This document shows positions 35,608-48,814 of a DNA stretch of 64,000 nt, one piece after another. Under the pieces are notes generated by a model, which was not told where the DNA came from, did not search any database, and saw only the letters and a list, made by a program, of their open reading frames with translations. The DNA is from Wurfbainia villosa (lineage: Eukaryota; Streptophyta; Magnoliopsida; Zingiberales; Zingiberaceae): positions 124,001 through 188,000 of the forward strand of contig CM046004.1 in the NCBI GenBank assembly GCA_025175895.1. Direction: 5' to 3'. Each line of letters opens with the position of its first letter. Positions within the stretch are counted from its first letter, which is position 1. A program made the position numbers and the translations under genes.

Positions 35608-37204
35608 TGTTGGTGCAATCGGCCCAAGTCACGATTGACCAGACTCGAGTTTGACTCGAGTGATGTTTTGATGTTTGACAAAGTGGTTTGACATTAATGT
35701 TTGACATTGATGTCGGTTCATATTTTGGGGAGATTGTTTATACAATCGACCCAGGTTATAATTGACCAGACTCGAGTTTGACTCGAGGGAGACTTTGATG
35801 GTTGACTAGGGTTGACCATGTGATTATGGGAAAGTCCAAGCATGAGTCTTGGCAAGGTAAAGTCCAAGTCATGGGTACTTGGCATGGAAAGTCCAAGTGG
35901 GACACTTGGCATTTGGGAAAGTCCAAGTCTTGAGTACTCGACACAAGGAAAGTCCAAGCATGGATCTTAACATGGAAAGTCCAACATGGATTGGCAAGGG
36001 AAAGTCCAAGCTTGAGTCTTGGCATTTGAGAAGTCCAAGGGGTTTGATATTGGTGGCGTAAAGTCCAAGCGGGAGTCTTGGCAGCATAAGTCCAATAGTT
36101 GGTGGCGTACAGTCCAAGCGGAGTCTTGGCGGCGTAAGTCCAATGTGCTTTGGCGGTGTAGACACCGTTAGCATGACATAGCCGATGGAAGCACCTGAAG
36201 GCTAGCGCGATGGATGAACAAGTCATGGATGACTTGGAGGGATCCGAGAGGCGTGAGGCTGATGGAGGTGGCTAGAAGGCTTAGGTCTAGGCTAAGGGTG
36301 GTCTAGCAAGTATGGGGGCACCATACTTGGGTTAAAACCTCATGTTTGAGGTTGGCAGTCAACTGACATTATGGCCGGTTCGACTGTCGTGAGTCGACTA
36401 GAGTTCGACTGTCGGTTTAGAGCTAAAATGGCTCTAGCGATCGCTCATTGGATCGATCGGATCGATGTCGATGATCGATGTCGAGGGCAGTTATTTGCTA
36501 GTTTAGCTGCGAGCACAGAATGCTCCATAGCCAACTGGGCAATCGACTACGTGGTTGGCAGTCGACTGCCAAGAGATCCGTTGGAATTTTTCCAGCGTGG
36601 ATCGACCCGTTGTCTCACGACAACAGTGGCATCAGTCGACTGGTGACTTATGGCAGTCGACTGATAAGTGGAAATCCAGCCCGATGCAAGTTAAAAGTAG
36701 TTGTTCGTGGAGGGTTTCAAGCAAGGGTTTTCTTGGGCGATTTGAAGGGGAAGAGTTGGTGCTTTTCCAGTCCTTCAAGACTAGTCCAAGGCAATCAAAG
36801 ATCAAGCAACCAAAGTACTCTTGCAAAGTGTTTTTTCTTTACTTGCATTGTATTTCTTACTTGTATTAGTTTGTATCTTTTGTATTACTTAGTGTAATCC
36901 TTGTACGAGGTTTCTCCACCTCCGACTTGTGTCGAGAAAGAGTTATTTGTGATTAGTGATTGCGTGTGCATCACTAGAGCTCTTTAGAGCTTGATCCGTG
37001 GAGTAGGAACCGTTTCGATTCTGAACCATATTAAATATTTGTGTATTGGTGTGTTTGATTGTGTCTATTTCATTATTGCTTTTATTATCATTATTCCGCT
37101 GCGCTAACGAAAATTATAGACTCAATCACGAACGAATTCCATCAACGTACGGTAACGCGCTACTCACCCCGCCCCCCTCTCTAGCGTTCAATCGATCCCC
37201 TACA
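35608..37204 (+). repeat. 3' LTR of the gag-only Copia element (1,597 bp)
   Basis: It matches the 5' LTR almost throughout. It has one extra subunit of about 28 bp near 36,105-36,135 (GTACAGTCCAAGCGGAGTCT), which accounts for most of the length difference. A patch around 36,430-36,500 (GATCGATCGGATCGATGTCG) differs more from the first copy than the rest does. Confidence 0.92.
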
Positions 37205-39202
37205 GAAAATAATTTTGTACCACTTGAAGAATGGTTGTGTGTCACTTGGAGGATAGTTGTGTGTCATCAGGTGAATAACTATATGTTATTCAGATAATGG
37301 TTATGTATCATTTGAAGAGTGACTAAGTTAGGCGTAACAACCTTTCTTAGCATTGAATTGTTTAGTGTACTTGGTGTCGCACGAACCATTTTCCTATGTA
37401 TGAATTAGTTGTTCTAATGGTCTTTGTGATTATTTATCTCTGATCTATTAGTCTTTTGGGACTATGAACTCCGACTCTATTTTAGTTAATGTGACTAAAT
37501 ATTTCTATTAGTCTATGTGACTATTGACTCCGACTCTATTTAGTCTATGTGGCTAAATATCTCTTATCGGTCTATGTGACCATTTGCCTACGTGGTATAT
37601 CTTGAACGAATAGGAGATATAAGATGTGGAGACAGTTACTGCACGTATCGCACAGTAACTGCACACGCACTCATTCGAGTGCGTGAACTACACCACGACT
37701 TCGCTGCGTCCAAATCCCTATATATGGGAGATGGGATAAGAGGTACGGGGTGCATGTGGGTGTTGTGCTTGTGCGAAAGCACTGTCGATGAGAGAAGAGC
37801 TTGCATGTGAATCGTCGTCAGGCTGCCGAAGAGAACAGACAGTTCCGAGAATATCAAAGAATGGCTGGAACTTGGTTCGTGAAAGAGAATGAACTTTTCG
37901 ATTTGAAAATCATGATCGTTTCTCAGAAAGTGAGCAGGGATCATCTCCCTACATATTCAGGAAGCGCAAAGACTTTGACGATTCGTTGTAAATTTTTTAT
38001 TTACAATCTACTTTTATTTTTTAGCATTTTAAATTTCTGTAATAGATGCAATAATACCGACACCCTCTACGCCACCGTCAGCCCTAGCTGTATGCTATAA
38101 GAGAAGCAGAAGCAACCAACAAGGAAAAATAATGACAAAGTTAGGGAAACTAGAGATCTTTATGGAGATTGAGCTCAATCTGAAGGGAGATTTCAAATTG
38201 GAGTGCAAGAAAAGTTTGATTTTTATATAAATTTTCCTTCCTTCTCTTTCTCTTCTCTTCTTCTCCTTCCCTCATTTCTTTTTTTTTTCCTTATTTATTC
38301 TCACCCTTCCATTATTTATACCTTTCTCATCTCTTCCCAAACAAGCCCGGAAAGCAAAAGAACTTCTTCATAAGTAGATGGAAGAGCAATCTGCTTACCA
38401 ATGAGGCAATAACAGATTGCTTGGTCTTCGTCTCTACGCCAGCGCAGCACTGGCTCGGCTCTCCAGATATCAAGAGCAGCGGAAGCAATCCACCGACGAC
38501 GAGATGATCAGGGAGAAGATGAAAAAAACTCCCTCTTTTTTAAGGAGTAGCGACGGAATCGGCGGAGTAAAACTGCTGCCCAAGGCCCGCATCCAAAGCC
38601 TTTACCATGTCTCAGTGTCCACAGTCATGGGCCATCCAGATCCAGTGCGGTCGAATACGTATTGAGTTACGTTCTCTCCTTGCATAATTTTTTATTGCAT
38701 TACACACTTGAAAATTCGTAAAATTTTTTATTAAAATAATATTTCATCCATAATTTAATTCTTAAAATATGATTTTATTATAATTCTAAAAGAATTTTAT
38801 ATAAGAAAAACATATTTTGTGTAAAACAGTTGAAGCATCAAGTGCTTGGTCACTTACAGCTAAAGATGAGAAGCAAAAGCAGAAGCAAAACAATGGGTTT
38901 AGCAGAGCGGGTTCTGAGAGGGTTGTTAGGGAGCACAGTACAGTGTTTCAGTGTCATCAGAACGAACACACTGCTAGTGCTTGGCCATTAAGCAACGAGC
39001 TGTAACTTTCTTCTACTGACGTTAGTTTTTGAATGAGACCTCAGACATGATTCAAACAATTATTGTTACAACTTATACAAGTGATCCCCGCACTCTCTCG
39101 ATCCACATAGTTTGCAGCCGAAGCTCTTGCAAATTAACTGAGCTTAACTTTTTGAGTCCCTATGCGATTTGGCATCTCAAGTGACTGCTATTGTTTGGCA
39201 AC
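37205..39202. other. Repeat-derived intergenic sequence
   Basis: At 37,445-37,590 three units of about 60 bp repeat: TATTAGTCTATGTGACTATT, then GACTCCGACTCTATT, then TGTGGCTAAATAT. The rest holds no recognised domain. Open frames at 37,801-38,100 and 38,417-38,665 are short and not protein-like to my eye. The first part may be what remains of an element interrupted by the gag-only Copia insertion. Confidence 0.4.
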
Positions 39203-39413
39203 CTGACCTGTCAATACTCAACGCCTTGAGTACTTGGCACTCTGAGCATCCCACATTCAGCTCAAGAACAAACCTGATCTACCAATACTCAACGCCTTAA
39301 GTACTTGGCACTCTGAGCATCCCACATTCAGCTCAAGAACAAGCCTGATCTACCAATACTCAACGCCTTGAGTACTTGGCACTCTGAGCATCCCATTCAG
39401 CTCAAGAACAAGC
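39203..39413. repeat. 71-bp tandem repeat, three near-identical copies
   Basis: Units start at 39,203, 39,274 and 39,345 (CTGATCTACCAATACTCAAC and so on), an exact 71-bp spacing. Each contains GCCTTGAGTACTTGGCACTC and CATTCAGCTCAAGAACAAGC. Differences are few: about four changes in copy 1, one in copy 2, and a 2-base deletion in copy 3. The array is therefore young or homogenised. Confidence 0.95.
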
Positions 39414-41821
39414 GCTTTGGTGACTCAACTCCTTGACTTAGCTTTCCGAATTACTCTTACAGTTTGACAGATCGAGCACCTCATGCTCGCCCCCAGGACA
39501 CCATGAGGTATTCCACTCGAAGTGCCCCTTTGAAGTGTACTAGATGTTTCAAATTAAAGGAGATAAGACAGACTATAATTAAAGGAGATCATATTGCCCC
39601 GTAGAACATGGTTCTGGCAGGCAGCTTCATAACACTCACAGGTCATCGTCCCAGTGAGTATGAACCATGCATAATTGAGCATGGACTCTTATGGATATGG
39701 ACCGTGATTGGGCATGCTCTGTAACTGATCAGGGCTTCTTTCTCATGATCTATGCTGCTGCAGGCCATGACTTTGGAGGCTAACTAGCCTTAGGGTTTAG
39801 AAGATTAGTTATATAAAAGGACTAAAACTAGTGGTGATACGGAGATCTGGAGTTCTGGACCCAATATCTCCTTTCTTCTTAATTCCATTTTACTTTCTTT
39901 TGCCTTCAAATATTAACTTAAACATTGACTGGAAGGATTTTTCCGGACACCTTTCACATTCTCTAACTTGTATTCTTCAACATTTTCGTCCTTGGAAGAA
40001 GCTTCTACTCAATGTTTGACAAGAAAGCATTGAAAAAGAAAGGAGAAACCTTGACGGAATAAAATCTGCTGTTAGGGGACACCGCAAGTGTCTGACAAAG
40101 TCACTTGTGTCAGTGACTAGCAATGATAGATCGGTGCAAACGACAAGAAGTTCAAAGCTCATAAAAGGAGTAAGATTCTCTTACTAACAGTAACAGGGGA
40201 GGATTTACCTTTTATATGCCTGCCGAGTGCCGACTGCCGACTGCCGACTGCCGACTGCCGAGCGATACGGAGGTTTGTTGACTAACTAGAGCAGGCCATC
40301 AGGCCATCAGGCCATGTCTTGAGCCGACCTATTCCCGCCGTGGTCTTTCTTCACCATGGTCTACTGATTATGCTCATGCCATGACATGTAGGGCCTGCTA
40401 ATTGACGTGAACCTAGACCACGTAAGTTGATTTTATTAACTTGGAGGAGTCATTATCAAATACTTTTAAAATAGTTCATTCTCATATTTTAGTGACAAAT
40501 GAGTTATATTCAAAGGATTTTGTCTGTACATGAGAATTTAAATTTGTATACATCAAAAATCTCTTCGAAATATCTGAATATATGTATATAAAAAGAGAAA
40601 TTCTCATATATAAAATTTAGGAAGGGACATTTTATTTTTAATTCAGTCAAGCTATTTGATGTTTAGTGAAACATATCCATCATCTACATAATTATTTTTC
40701 TATAAAAAAGATACATAAAATAACTCATCTTTGCTAATTCTTCAACCCATCAAACTTCATCGAAAAAAAAAATCAGATTAATTATTCTCATTGTTAAAAT
40801 AAAAGTTTTAAATGGACGCTCACTCTTTTTATCTTTATTTTTTATTTTATTTTATTTTATTTTTGCTATTTTCAGTTAGCCAAAAAGTTTTAATTTTGAA
40901 ACCAGACCATTTGATGAAACAATGGGGGATATTTTACTCTGGACATAGTCCAGGCATTTTGGAACAAGAAGAGGGTGCAGTTTGGATAACTGCTCAAATA
41001 GATTAAGTTGATAACATTTGCAAAAATAAAAAAGAAGAAAATTTACATCTTAAAATATATTTATCATGACAACATATGATATAACGATGAAATAAATAAC
41101 TACCAAAACATATATAAATATGATAATAAAATAATTAGTTGGCATGACAAAGGTGCATCAAAGAATATTGCAATTGATTACTAAAAAGAGTTTTAAAAGC
41201 ATAATTAACACAAAATTTGGAGGTCGGGTGTCTAATGATTTTTTTTTTTTCAATCATTATTCAGACTACTATCAAAGAAGTAGCCCACCTCAATGGAATA
41301 TCTATATAAAAGGCGAGATCAAATAAAACCATTGCACTTTTGGAGAAACAACTTGAGCAATGCATTAGAAGCAGATCTCACATCAGCCAAAACCTACTAT
41401 AACATAGAAGCACAGAGTAGAAGCAAAGCTTTTGCATGATTCACATACAAATCGACTCCAAGAAGATACCTTTGATGATTCCACCAGGACCTATCAGCCA
41501 TGGTGGTCAGTGAGTGGCTAAATCTATAATCAGATATATGCAGTCATCAGCATATGCCCATCTACAAAATCTTGAAAGCTGATTCATCTCGACATGACTA
41601 TAGCTCAAAGGGTAGATTTCCACCCAAAAGGATTGATTCAAGTAAAGATAAATTGAATTGAGTAGTTTCCGTAAAGATGAGTTCCTTATTCCAATATCTA
41701 CCCATTTTGCAAGCAGAAACAAGCTTCATCTGATTAAAAGAAACTGCATATTAACATTCATTCCTCATCCGTGATATTATGTGGCTTGTAGCATGACACA
41801 GACAAACTTTGAAACTGAGTA
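39414..41821. other. Intergenic sequence 3' of the bromodomain gene
   Basis: No gene was recognised. A stretch at 39,420-40,440 has LTR-like style (CTCGCCCCCAGGACACC) but no pairing repeat was found. From about 40,440 to 41,330 the DNA is AT-rich. The part next to 41,822 is the expected 3' UTR of the bromodomain gene. Confidence 0.4.
40221..40262. repeat. 7-bp microsatellite (TGCCGAC), six copies
   Basis: TGCCGAG is followed by four TGCCGAC and a final TGCCGAG, 42 bases in all. Near it, at about 40,296-40,315, GGCCATCA occurs in tandem about 2.5 times. Confidence 0.95.
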
Positions 41822-44800
41822 TCAGAGCTGCAAAGCTAAGTCTGGCTGTTGAGAGTCCTTGAGAATGCGAGGAGAGTGCAGAACTGGAGATCCAGGAGGC
41901 TGGAAACTTATATTTAGATCAGGAGGGCATGTATCCTTATTATGCTTGTTTCGCAGAACTGGATCTTGCTGTGGACTCTGGTTTTGAAATCTGGACATGT
42001 CATTTGTGACTAGTTGAGGGAAGATGACCAAACCCTTGTCACGAACCTGAGGTTCCAAACCAGCCACCTGGATGGGTTGCCTAAAAGCTTGAGACATGGA
42101 AATCGTCATGGAATTATCGGAGATCCTGGGGGATGAACTTGATGTCCTCCAAGAGCCATAGGAAAATGTAGAAACAGATCCATTTGAAGAGTTGCGACCA
42201 ACTACAATATGCTGCAGTGGTTTAGACGGCAAGGAAGCTCCAGAAGGCATCCACATTGGTGCTGCAACATAATCTGGAACGTTTGTTTTTTCTCTGCAAC
42301 TCTGTGAAACAACAGATGGGAAAGTTTTAGAAGAATCGGAGCTGCTTGAAAGGTTTGGCTGACTAAACATCTTGATTGGCAAACCCATCGCTCCTGAAGC
42401 ATCACTGAGGCGCTGATCATAAACACCCAATGCCTGAGGGTGATTTGCTATAATTCCTGTTTGATTCTCAGGGAGGAATTTCATGGTATTATCAAGATTA
42501 TTGCAGGAACCTGTCAAGACTTTTCCACTGCTGAATTGACCTGCAGTGACTTTTCCATTTGTTTTATTGCTTGGTGCCACTGATGATTCCATTTGTTTTA
42601 GCGTTTCTGGCCGCCCAGTTTTCCTATTCAATTGAACTGTGGCAGGTGGTCTAGAGGGGACTACACTATCATAAATATGAGAGCCTTGTAAAGCTTGATT
42701 TGTCAATCTGGTAAATGAGGAACTTGCCTGACATTCTTGGGCTTGCTCTGAAGCAGTGGTGCTAGCGTTAGCAAAATTGAAAGTGACTTGTTTGTTCTTC
42801 TGCTGCAATACAGTAGCATCTGTCTTTTTCTGGGTTACGGAGACATCATTACATGATTGTTTCTTTGTTCCAGTAATTCTAGGAAGTTCATTTCCCTTCT
42901 TGACAGGATCAGAATCTCTGTTATGAGAACTGGTTCGAATCTGATTCGGGATGTCATAATCTACTTCCTTTAGATTCCCATTTCCACTGTTTTTTTTCCC
43001 AACTGCAGTTACTTTATCCTTCTTCAGGGGCATTTTGAACTGAACAGTTGAACTCTGATTGGTCTGCTTTTGTTGCAACTTGGAACTGTTTGAGACAGAC
43101 AGAATAGGACTTAGAGGTGGCTCATATTCGTCAACCCATCCAAAGCCATACTTTACACCAGACGGCAAAGCATTTGCAATCCTGTCTGAAGCAATTTTCC
43201 AGGCAACAGGACCAAGATTACCTGCAAAACGGGACAGGCTCCTTGCATATGAGTATTCAGCATCAATTCCAACCTGATTCAAGAAATCAAAATATCAGAT
43301 GTGCACGAGATGTTAAACATAAAACAAGTTCCAAATATTTATGTATCCCCATACAGCAATCAGCTGTCTTTGCTCTCCCTCAAACACATCAAATACTGTG
43401 TCTGCTTCACATTCTTGGTCATCACTAATATTGTAAGTGGCACGCCTATTTTCATCTACATCAAGTGATGTCTTCCCAAGCTTAGATGGAGAGCCTTTCA
43501 CTGAAAGAGAAAAAAAAAATGTATGTGAAGGCCCATAAGATACTTAAATTGTCGATCAAACTGAGAAAAAACCGGATATTACTAGCTTGCTTATCATACC
43601 TCTAGGATCATCCACCTTCTCTGATTTACTGTCACCAAGAGACGAACTGTTATCAGCAAGACCATTGGAAGCGCTAGCAGGATCTGCACCACTAGCTTCT
43701 ACTGTGCTTAAACCAGTACCAATATCCCCTCCAGAAACAAGAGTCGTGGCAGAAGAAATATCAGAAACAAATGATTCTTGCACCACTTTTGGCAGGCACT
43801 TTTGCAGTGGTTTTTTCTCAATGGGATTTACTCTAATCTTCTCTTTGGATTTTGAATCCGTTCCGATGGATTTGACCTCAGTTCTTAGTATTTGAAATTC
43901 CTTTCTCCCTATATCTTGCATGGCACGTGCCTTTGCCAAGTAGAATTACATATTTTTAGAATCAATAGGAATAAGAAAATATAAGTTGATTTTTTCAGGA
44001 AAAGTAAGAAGGACCTCCTGATACCTGTCTGAAATATACTGTGTCTGGTGCATTATACTGCATAGCATTACTGCAAATTAAGAAGACATCATCCTGCAAT
44101 CAACCTAATCTTATAAGGAAATGATACGAGAAAGTAAATTGCACAAGAGTCACTCTCCAACAGTCGACAGTGAAAATTTCCACTTCAGAATTGAGGACTA
44201 ATCTCATTAGTCATTATAAGAGAACCAAACAAGAAGCAAGGAACAAGATAAAAATGTAGAAGAAACACTGGAGTTGGCCCAAAACTTCTCTAGGTTATCG
44301 TTTTCTTTTCAAACTGCAATACATAAAAGCTAAGTTCTCTAGCTTCGTCGACAAATTTCTCAAGAAGTGTCATTTTTCATAACAACAGGAAGACATATCT
44401 ATCCAATTACTCAGCCCTCTTTAAGGTTAGTAACAATCATTTCATATATCAATCGTAGAAAGAATTTTATTCAGTCATCCCCTAATCCTTGAATCTTCAA
44501 CATTACTTGTCAACTTGATTTCATTTTCAAACAGAATAATATCAATGTTTTAGTTATCAATTAGGGATGCACTCAGCTGCTAGCGAACCTTGTGACTGTG
44601 ATGGTTATTTTGCATGTATTCTTACTACCACTCAATACTCTAATCTAAAAGGAATAGCTCATAGGTTATTAATGCTCTAATGCAATTATTTGTTAAGCTC
44701 AAAGAGGCACATAGTGATGAGAGAAAACTACAAGAGCCTTTTTCCAAGGTGCAAATAGAAAACACTTGTACAACATGTTGGAGCTTAATGCAATTTTCAA

Positions 44801-46361
44801 GATTGCATGACACTACGGGATGAACAAATACAAGCAATAATTCCAAAATCAGAAGTACCCCATGTGTATATTTACTTGTATTTGCTTCGGCCATTAGGAG
44901 TAATAATGTTCTATATGAGAAATATGATTTTTAAACATTAGAGGGTTGTATGTCAGCGCAAAGAACCTTATAATCCTTGTGCAATTTACTTGGGTTTCTG
45001 CATATAAAACAGAATAGCAAATCCACACAGATACTATAGAACATACTGAAATAGTTTCTTTCGCAATTCACCAGATATGTATAAAGCCAAGTATCATTGC
45101 ACAAGAATTACCTCAAATTGTTCAAAGGATCGATATGCATTCCTTGCTAGTTTCTTCCGCACAGTCCCAAAGTCCATCGGGTGATCAATCACATCAAAGT
45201 AATCAGGAAGCTGAAGCAGAATAAGCACTATAGTAAGTTCAAAGGAAGCCAACTAGCTTCTTCTATCATTATGTTACATAATAAAGAACAATAATGAACC
45301 TCATCGATATCCACTGGATCTGCAAACACCCCATAAGTATCCTTTCTGCCACATCCAAAAAAAAAAAAAAAAATTAAGTGAAAACAAGATCGTAGCTCAG
45401 CTATTATAGTGAGAACTTTGATATCGTAAAGGGAAATACTTCTGAATCTTATCAAGAATGGCCTCCAGCAACTTCCTCTCTGGCAAAGGGGTTCCTGCCG
45501 GATGTGAACTAGTCGACACCCCTGAATCATATGCTTACGCCATCAATTGCAAAAACAAATAATTTCCTGTAACATCAGTGGAAAAGTAATGAAGAGGCTT
45601 GCAGAATCTAACCAGAAACAGGTCCTTTGGATCTCCGAAGGAGATTTTTCTCTCCCGTCTGCAAAAACAAATGGAATAGGATGAATTAATTTCAAGATAC
45701 AATTTGTCCCAAAAAAATGACGTCGCATCCTCCATTTTCACTAGAGGATACAATGCAAGCGCTAAATAAAACTAATTTGAAAAAAAAAAATGAAACAGAA
45801 GGAACAAAGCAGCAGCTTGCGGGGAGAATTTAGAACTGTGCATTATACCTCTCGGGGAGCAGATCCAGTGGAACGAACTTTAGCATCAATTCCCTCATAG
45901 CGGCGCTTTTTTAGCGGCCTGATTGGCTCCTCATCCCCTTCGGCCTCCTCCTCATCGTCGTCATCCACGTAAGAAGACGACGTAGCTGAGGATGAAGACG
46001 GCAACTTGCGCGCCAGATGAGCAATCCTACGAGGCTTTCTCTCCTCCTCCTCCTCCTCCTCCTCCACCCTTCCGGCGGTTGTTGAGGCAGGAGGTAACTT
46101 CAGGATGAGCTTCAGCTGCCGCCTCTTCCCTTTCCGCTCCAGATCTTCCTCCTCCTCCTCGACCTCCACTTCTTCCTCCTCATCCAAGTAGTCATCGAAG
46201 TCCGCGAATCCATCGCTTAGGGGGCGCCGGCGTCGTTGGCGCAGCGTACGGCGTGGAGCCTCCGTGGCAGGCGAAGGGGAAGACGGAGAGCGATGCCGGC
46301 GGCTGCCCTCCCGCATCTTCCTCGGCCGTCCCCTCTTCCTCACCGCCGCCACCGTCGTCAT
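41822..46361 (-). CDS. AT-hook and bromodomain protein (BRD1/2/13-like), 9 exons
   Basis: Exons in transcription order: 46361-45849, 45658-45613, 45521-45440, 45345-45300, 45210-45112, 44093-44025, 43930-43600, 43500-43355, 43273-41822. All junctions are GT-AG and frame is kept: 2,784 nt, 927 aa. The start MTTVAAVRKRGRPRK carries an AT-hook (GRPRK, residues 11-15). Acidic and Ser-rich tracts fill about 50-160. The bromodomain spans about 195-300: ERKLLEAILDKIQ, YGVFADPVD, LPDYFDVIDHPMDFGTVRKK, then NAMQYNAPDT with Asn276 as the likely acetyl-lysine contact. A conserved segment follows (AWKIASDRIANALPSGVKYG, about 470-490), then a low-complexity tail. Plant BRD1/BRD2/BRD13 proteins are subunits of BRM-type SWI/SNF remodellers and read acetylated histones; at about 916 aa, Arabidopsis BRD13 is nearest in length. 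It should act in the nucleus and looks intact. Confidence 0.92.
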
Positions 46362-48814
46362 CGCAAGGTCGCCTTTTTCCTTCGCTTCGTTTACCTTTCT
46401 CTCTGTTTCAAGTCGTACAGTAGACTACTGCTGGTGTTATCGCACAGCGACATGCTAAATTTACTCGATTTCGTACCCACAGCTCCACCCTCCTTGTCTC
46501 GTCATGGAGACCACCGCATTTCTAATGGAAAGAAAGGTAACAGCACTTGGTGACGTGTTATGAGTACGGTAGTCATTTGGTAAGTACTGGTTACATTATT
46601 ATAGTGGGGATGGTAATAACATTTGCTGACTTTATTTATATAGAAATTAATGCACCAGAATTTTAACCCGTTTAAATTAATCATTTCTTATACTGCACAT
46701 ATAAATTACACTGAATATTATTTTTTGATAGGTATGCATATTTTTTTAAAGTTACGTACTAATAAGTGATCCAATTTTGACATACAAATTCAAAATTCCG
46801 AACTAGAAAAAGATTTCTTTTTTATATTCTTCGAATCCGACTCTAAACTCAAAAATGATCAATCGAAAGCTCATATTTGATTTTTTGCTGTGTCGTTTAG
46901 CTCCCATCTTTGTGAGAATTTACAGGTCCGATTTATAGAATGGAGATGAGGTAAGGATTTTTGAAATAATAATTTCCACATAAAATGAATACACTTGCAT
47001 TTATCTGAGGAATAGATAGCTAAAAAACAATTGTACGAGAATTGCAATTCCACCTCATTTTCAACCATTATGTGTAAATTCATTATTTTTTTATCCAATC
47101 CAACCAAACGTGGAAGGGATCATTTTTTAGGAAGCCGTATAAGAAAAAAGTTAAGTTATTTTGTTATCGAGTTAAAACAAATCCCCTTTTTTTATTTTCT
47201 TGGTGTTCATTTAGGCGATTGATTTTGGCAATCTGCTACTCTACTAGCAATGAAGAACTTGGAATTTGACAAGAACCAAAGTGTAGCAGGGAGGATTTCT
47301 AACTTGAGTTTGCAAAAGACTCAATGAGGCGACTGGAACGTTGGCAGGCAAAAGCAACTGCTCTCCCGTGGAAAGAGGCGGCCTATCAAGAGGAAAAAGA
47401 GAAGTCACTCGGATGCAAAATGAGTTGGTCACACCTAAAGACCAAGAGTGGTCAAAACTGCAGCGAGGCGAGCTGTGCCTTATCTGTGACTTCTACTTAT
47501 TCATTATCCCCTTAAAATATCCACAATCTTTTTAGATTTTTTTTTCACAATGATTTTTCAACACGCTAAACAAAAAAAAAACAAAAGAACAAATTTTGAG
47601 AAAAAGACAAAACACTTGCTAGAAATTAATACCCACAATTAGCACAACTTATTAAAATAAAAAAATGATGATCATCCTAAACAGCAAGAATCAACTCCGA
47701 ATGCACCTTTCAGAAATCGAAGCTAGATTCATTACACTCCAAAGTACGACACTGAAACAGAGAATAAAGAAGTTCGTGCTTGAGGTTCAGGGAAAGTGCA
47801 TAAGTTGCAATCCAACAAAAACGGATTGCTTTCAAAATGTATCTTACTCTGCATAACAGATTAAATGCAGAAGAAAAGAGGTACCCTTATGCTGGAAAAT
47901 GTAAACGGTACTCACCGTGATTAAATGCCTGGAAAAAAATTTGGCACGAGTAACCTGACATTAGAAAACATGTACTACTGAAAGAGAAAAGAGAGGGGGC
48001 AAATTTTCCAATATCACATATTGAAATTTAATTTTTAAATGAACCACACCCTGCTCTAGAAATTCCAAAAAAAATGCATCTCTCTTTCATTCTCCTTTTT
48101 CATATCCAAGATACCCCCGCCGCCATAAATGCCCATCACAGCTCAAAATGAGAACTAAGAACAGAGTTACACTCCCCATACATCCAGGAGCACAATCTAA
48201 TTTTTGCTTGAAACTAATTTAGATCATCCAAGTAATTTTAAAATGGAACCAAAAACTATTCATATTGGCCATTCAAAACACAATTTCTCAAAGAGTGAGA
48301 AGTCTAAATCTTGTCTTAGCTTGTCAAAGTTGGATGGAGAGGCATTACCAGCTCAGTAAAAGAATGTAAAGTGTGGGACAAGGTGCAACTGTTTGCTAGC
48401 TATCTGCCAAGCACATTAATTGTGCACTGGGACACTGCCTTTCTTCTCGCTCATTCATGGAGGAAAGAGAAGTTTCCTTTTTCGGGAGAAATCACTAGCG
48501 GCCAATAATTTCCTTCTCGGGACAACATATCTAAGCTTCTTCCCTCTCTCTTCTTCTAACTTCCTATTTTCCTAATTTTGTTTCTATTTCTCCTAAACCA
48601 CAGCATAAATTCATTTATAGGAGATTTGTTCATCGCTACAAAAAAGGTCCAGACAAGAAATGGAATCTCAGATAAACTTAACATCACTACTGTACTTTGA
48701 TATTTACATATTGATTATCAAAAATTATGGTCTGAGATTATTGAGACAGAGTAGGCTTGACAAAAAGATTTAAATATCCAGCATTTTCCATTTTAGGTCC
48801 ATGAAAAAAAAAAG
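46362..48814. other. Intergenic region between the bromodomain and SNF2 genes
   Basis: The left end is the promoter and 5' UTR of the bromodomain gene (minus strand); the right end is the 3' flank of the SNF2 gene. In between the sequence is mostly AT-rich. A 47,256-47,518 stretch has open frames on both strands but no recognisable protein. Both genes run leftward, so this is a head-to-tail spacer of 2.45 kb. Confidence 0.45.

Larger units (their letters stand above)
30409..37204 (+). mobile_element. Gag-only Ty1/Copia-type LTR retrotransposon with paired LTRs
   Basis: Two long direct repeats (30,409-31,977 and 35,608-37,204) begin TGTTGGTGCAATCGGCCC and end CCCCTACA. A Copia primer-binding site follows the first and a purine tract precedes the second, so the element reads on the plus strand. 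The 3.6-kb interior encodes only a damaged gag; no protease, integrase, RT or RNase H segment was seen. It is therefore non-autonomous. The flanks are AAAAA on the left and GAAAA on the right, an imperfect 5-bp target duplication. The LTRs are very similar over most of their length, which suggests a fairly recent insertion. Confidence 0.9.

Noticed and set aside
37801..38665. Small genes at 37,801-38,100 and 38,417-38,665
   Set aside because: Short frames without recognisable domains, splice partners or codon bias, in repeat-derived DNA.
43059..43428. Plus-strand open frames over the bromodomain gene
   Set aside because: They are antisense shadows of exon 9 and exon 8 of the minus-strand gene.
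46236..46553. Plus-strand open frame of 105 codons overlapping the bromodomain gene start
   Set aside because: It is the complement of the GC-rich, low-complexity first exon; no start context or domain supports it.
47256..47535. Overlapping open frames between the bromodomain and SNF2 genes
   Set aside because: Frames are open on both strands with no domain or conserved motif; chance is sufficient.
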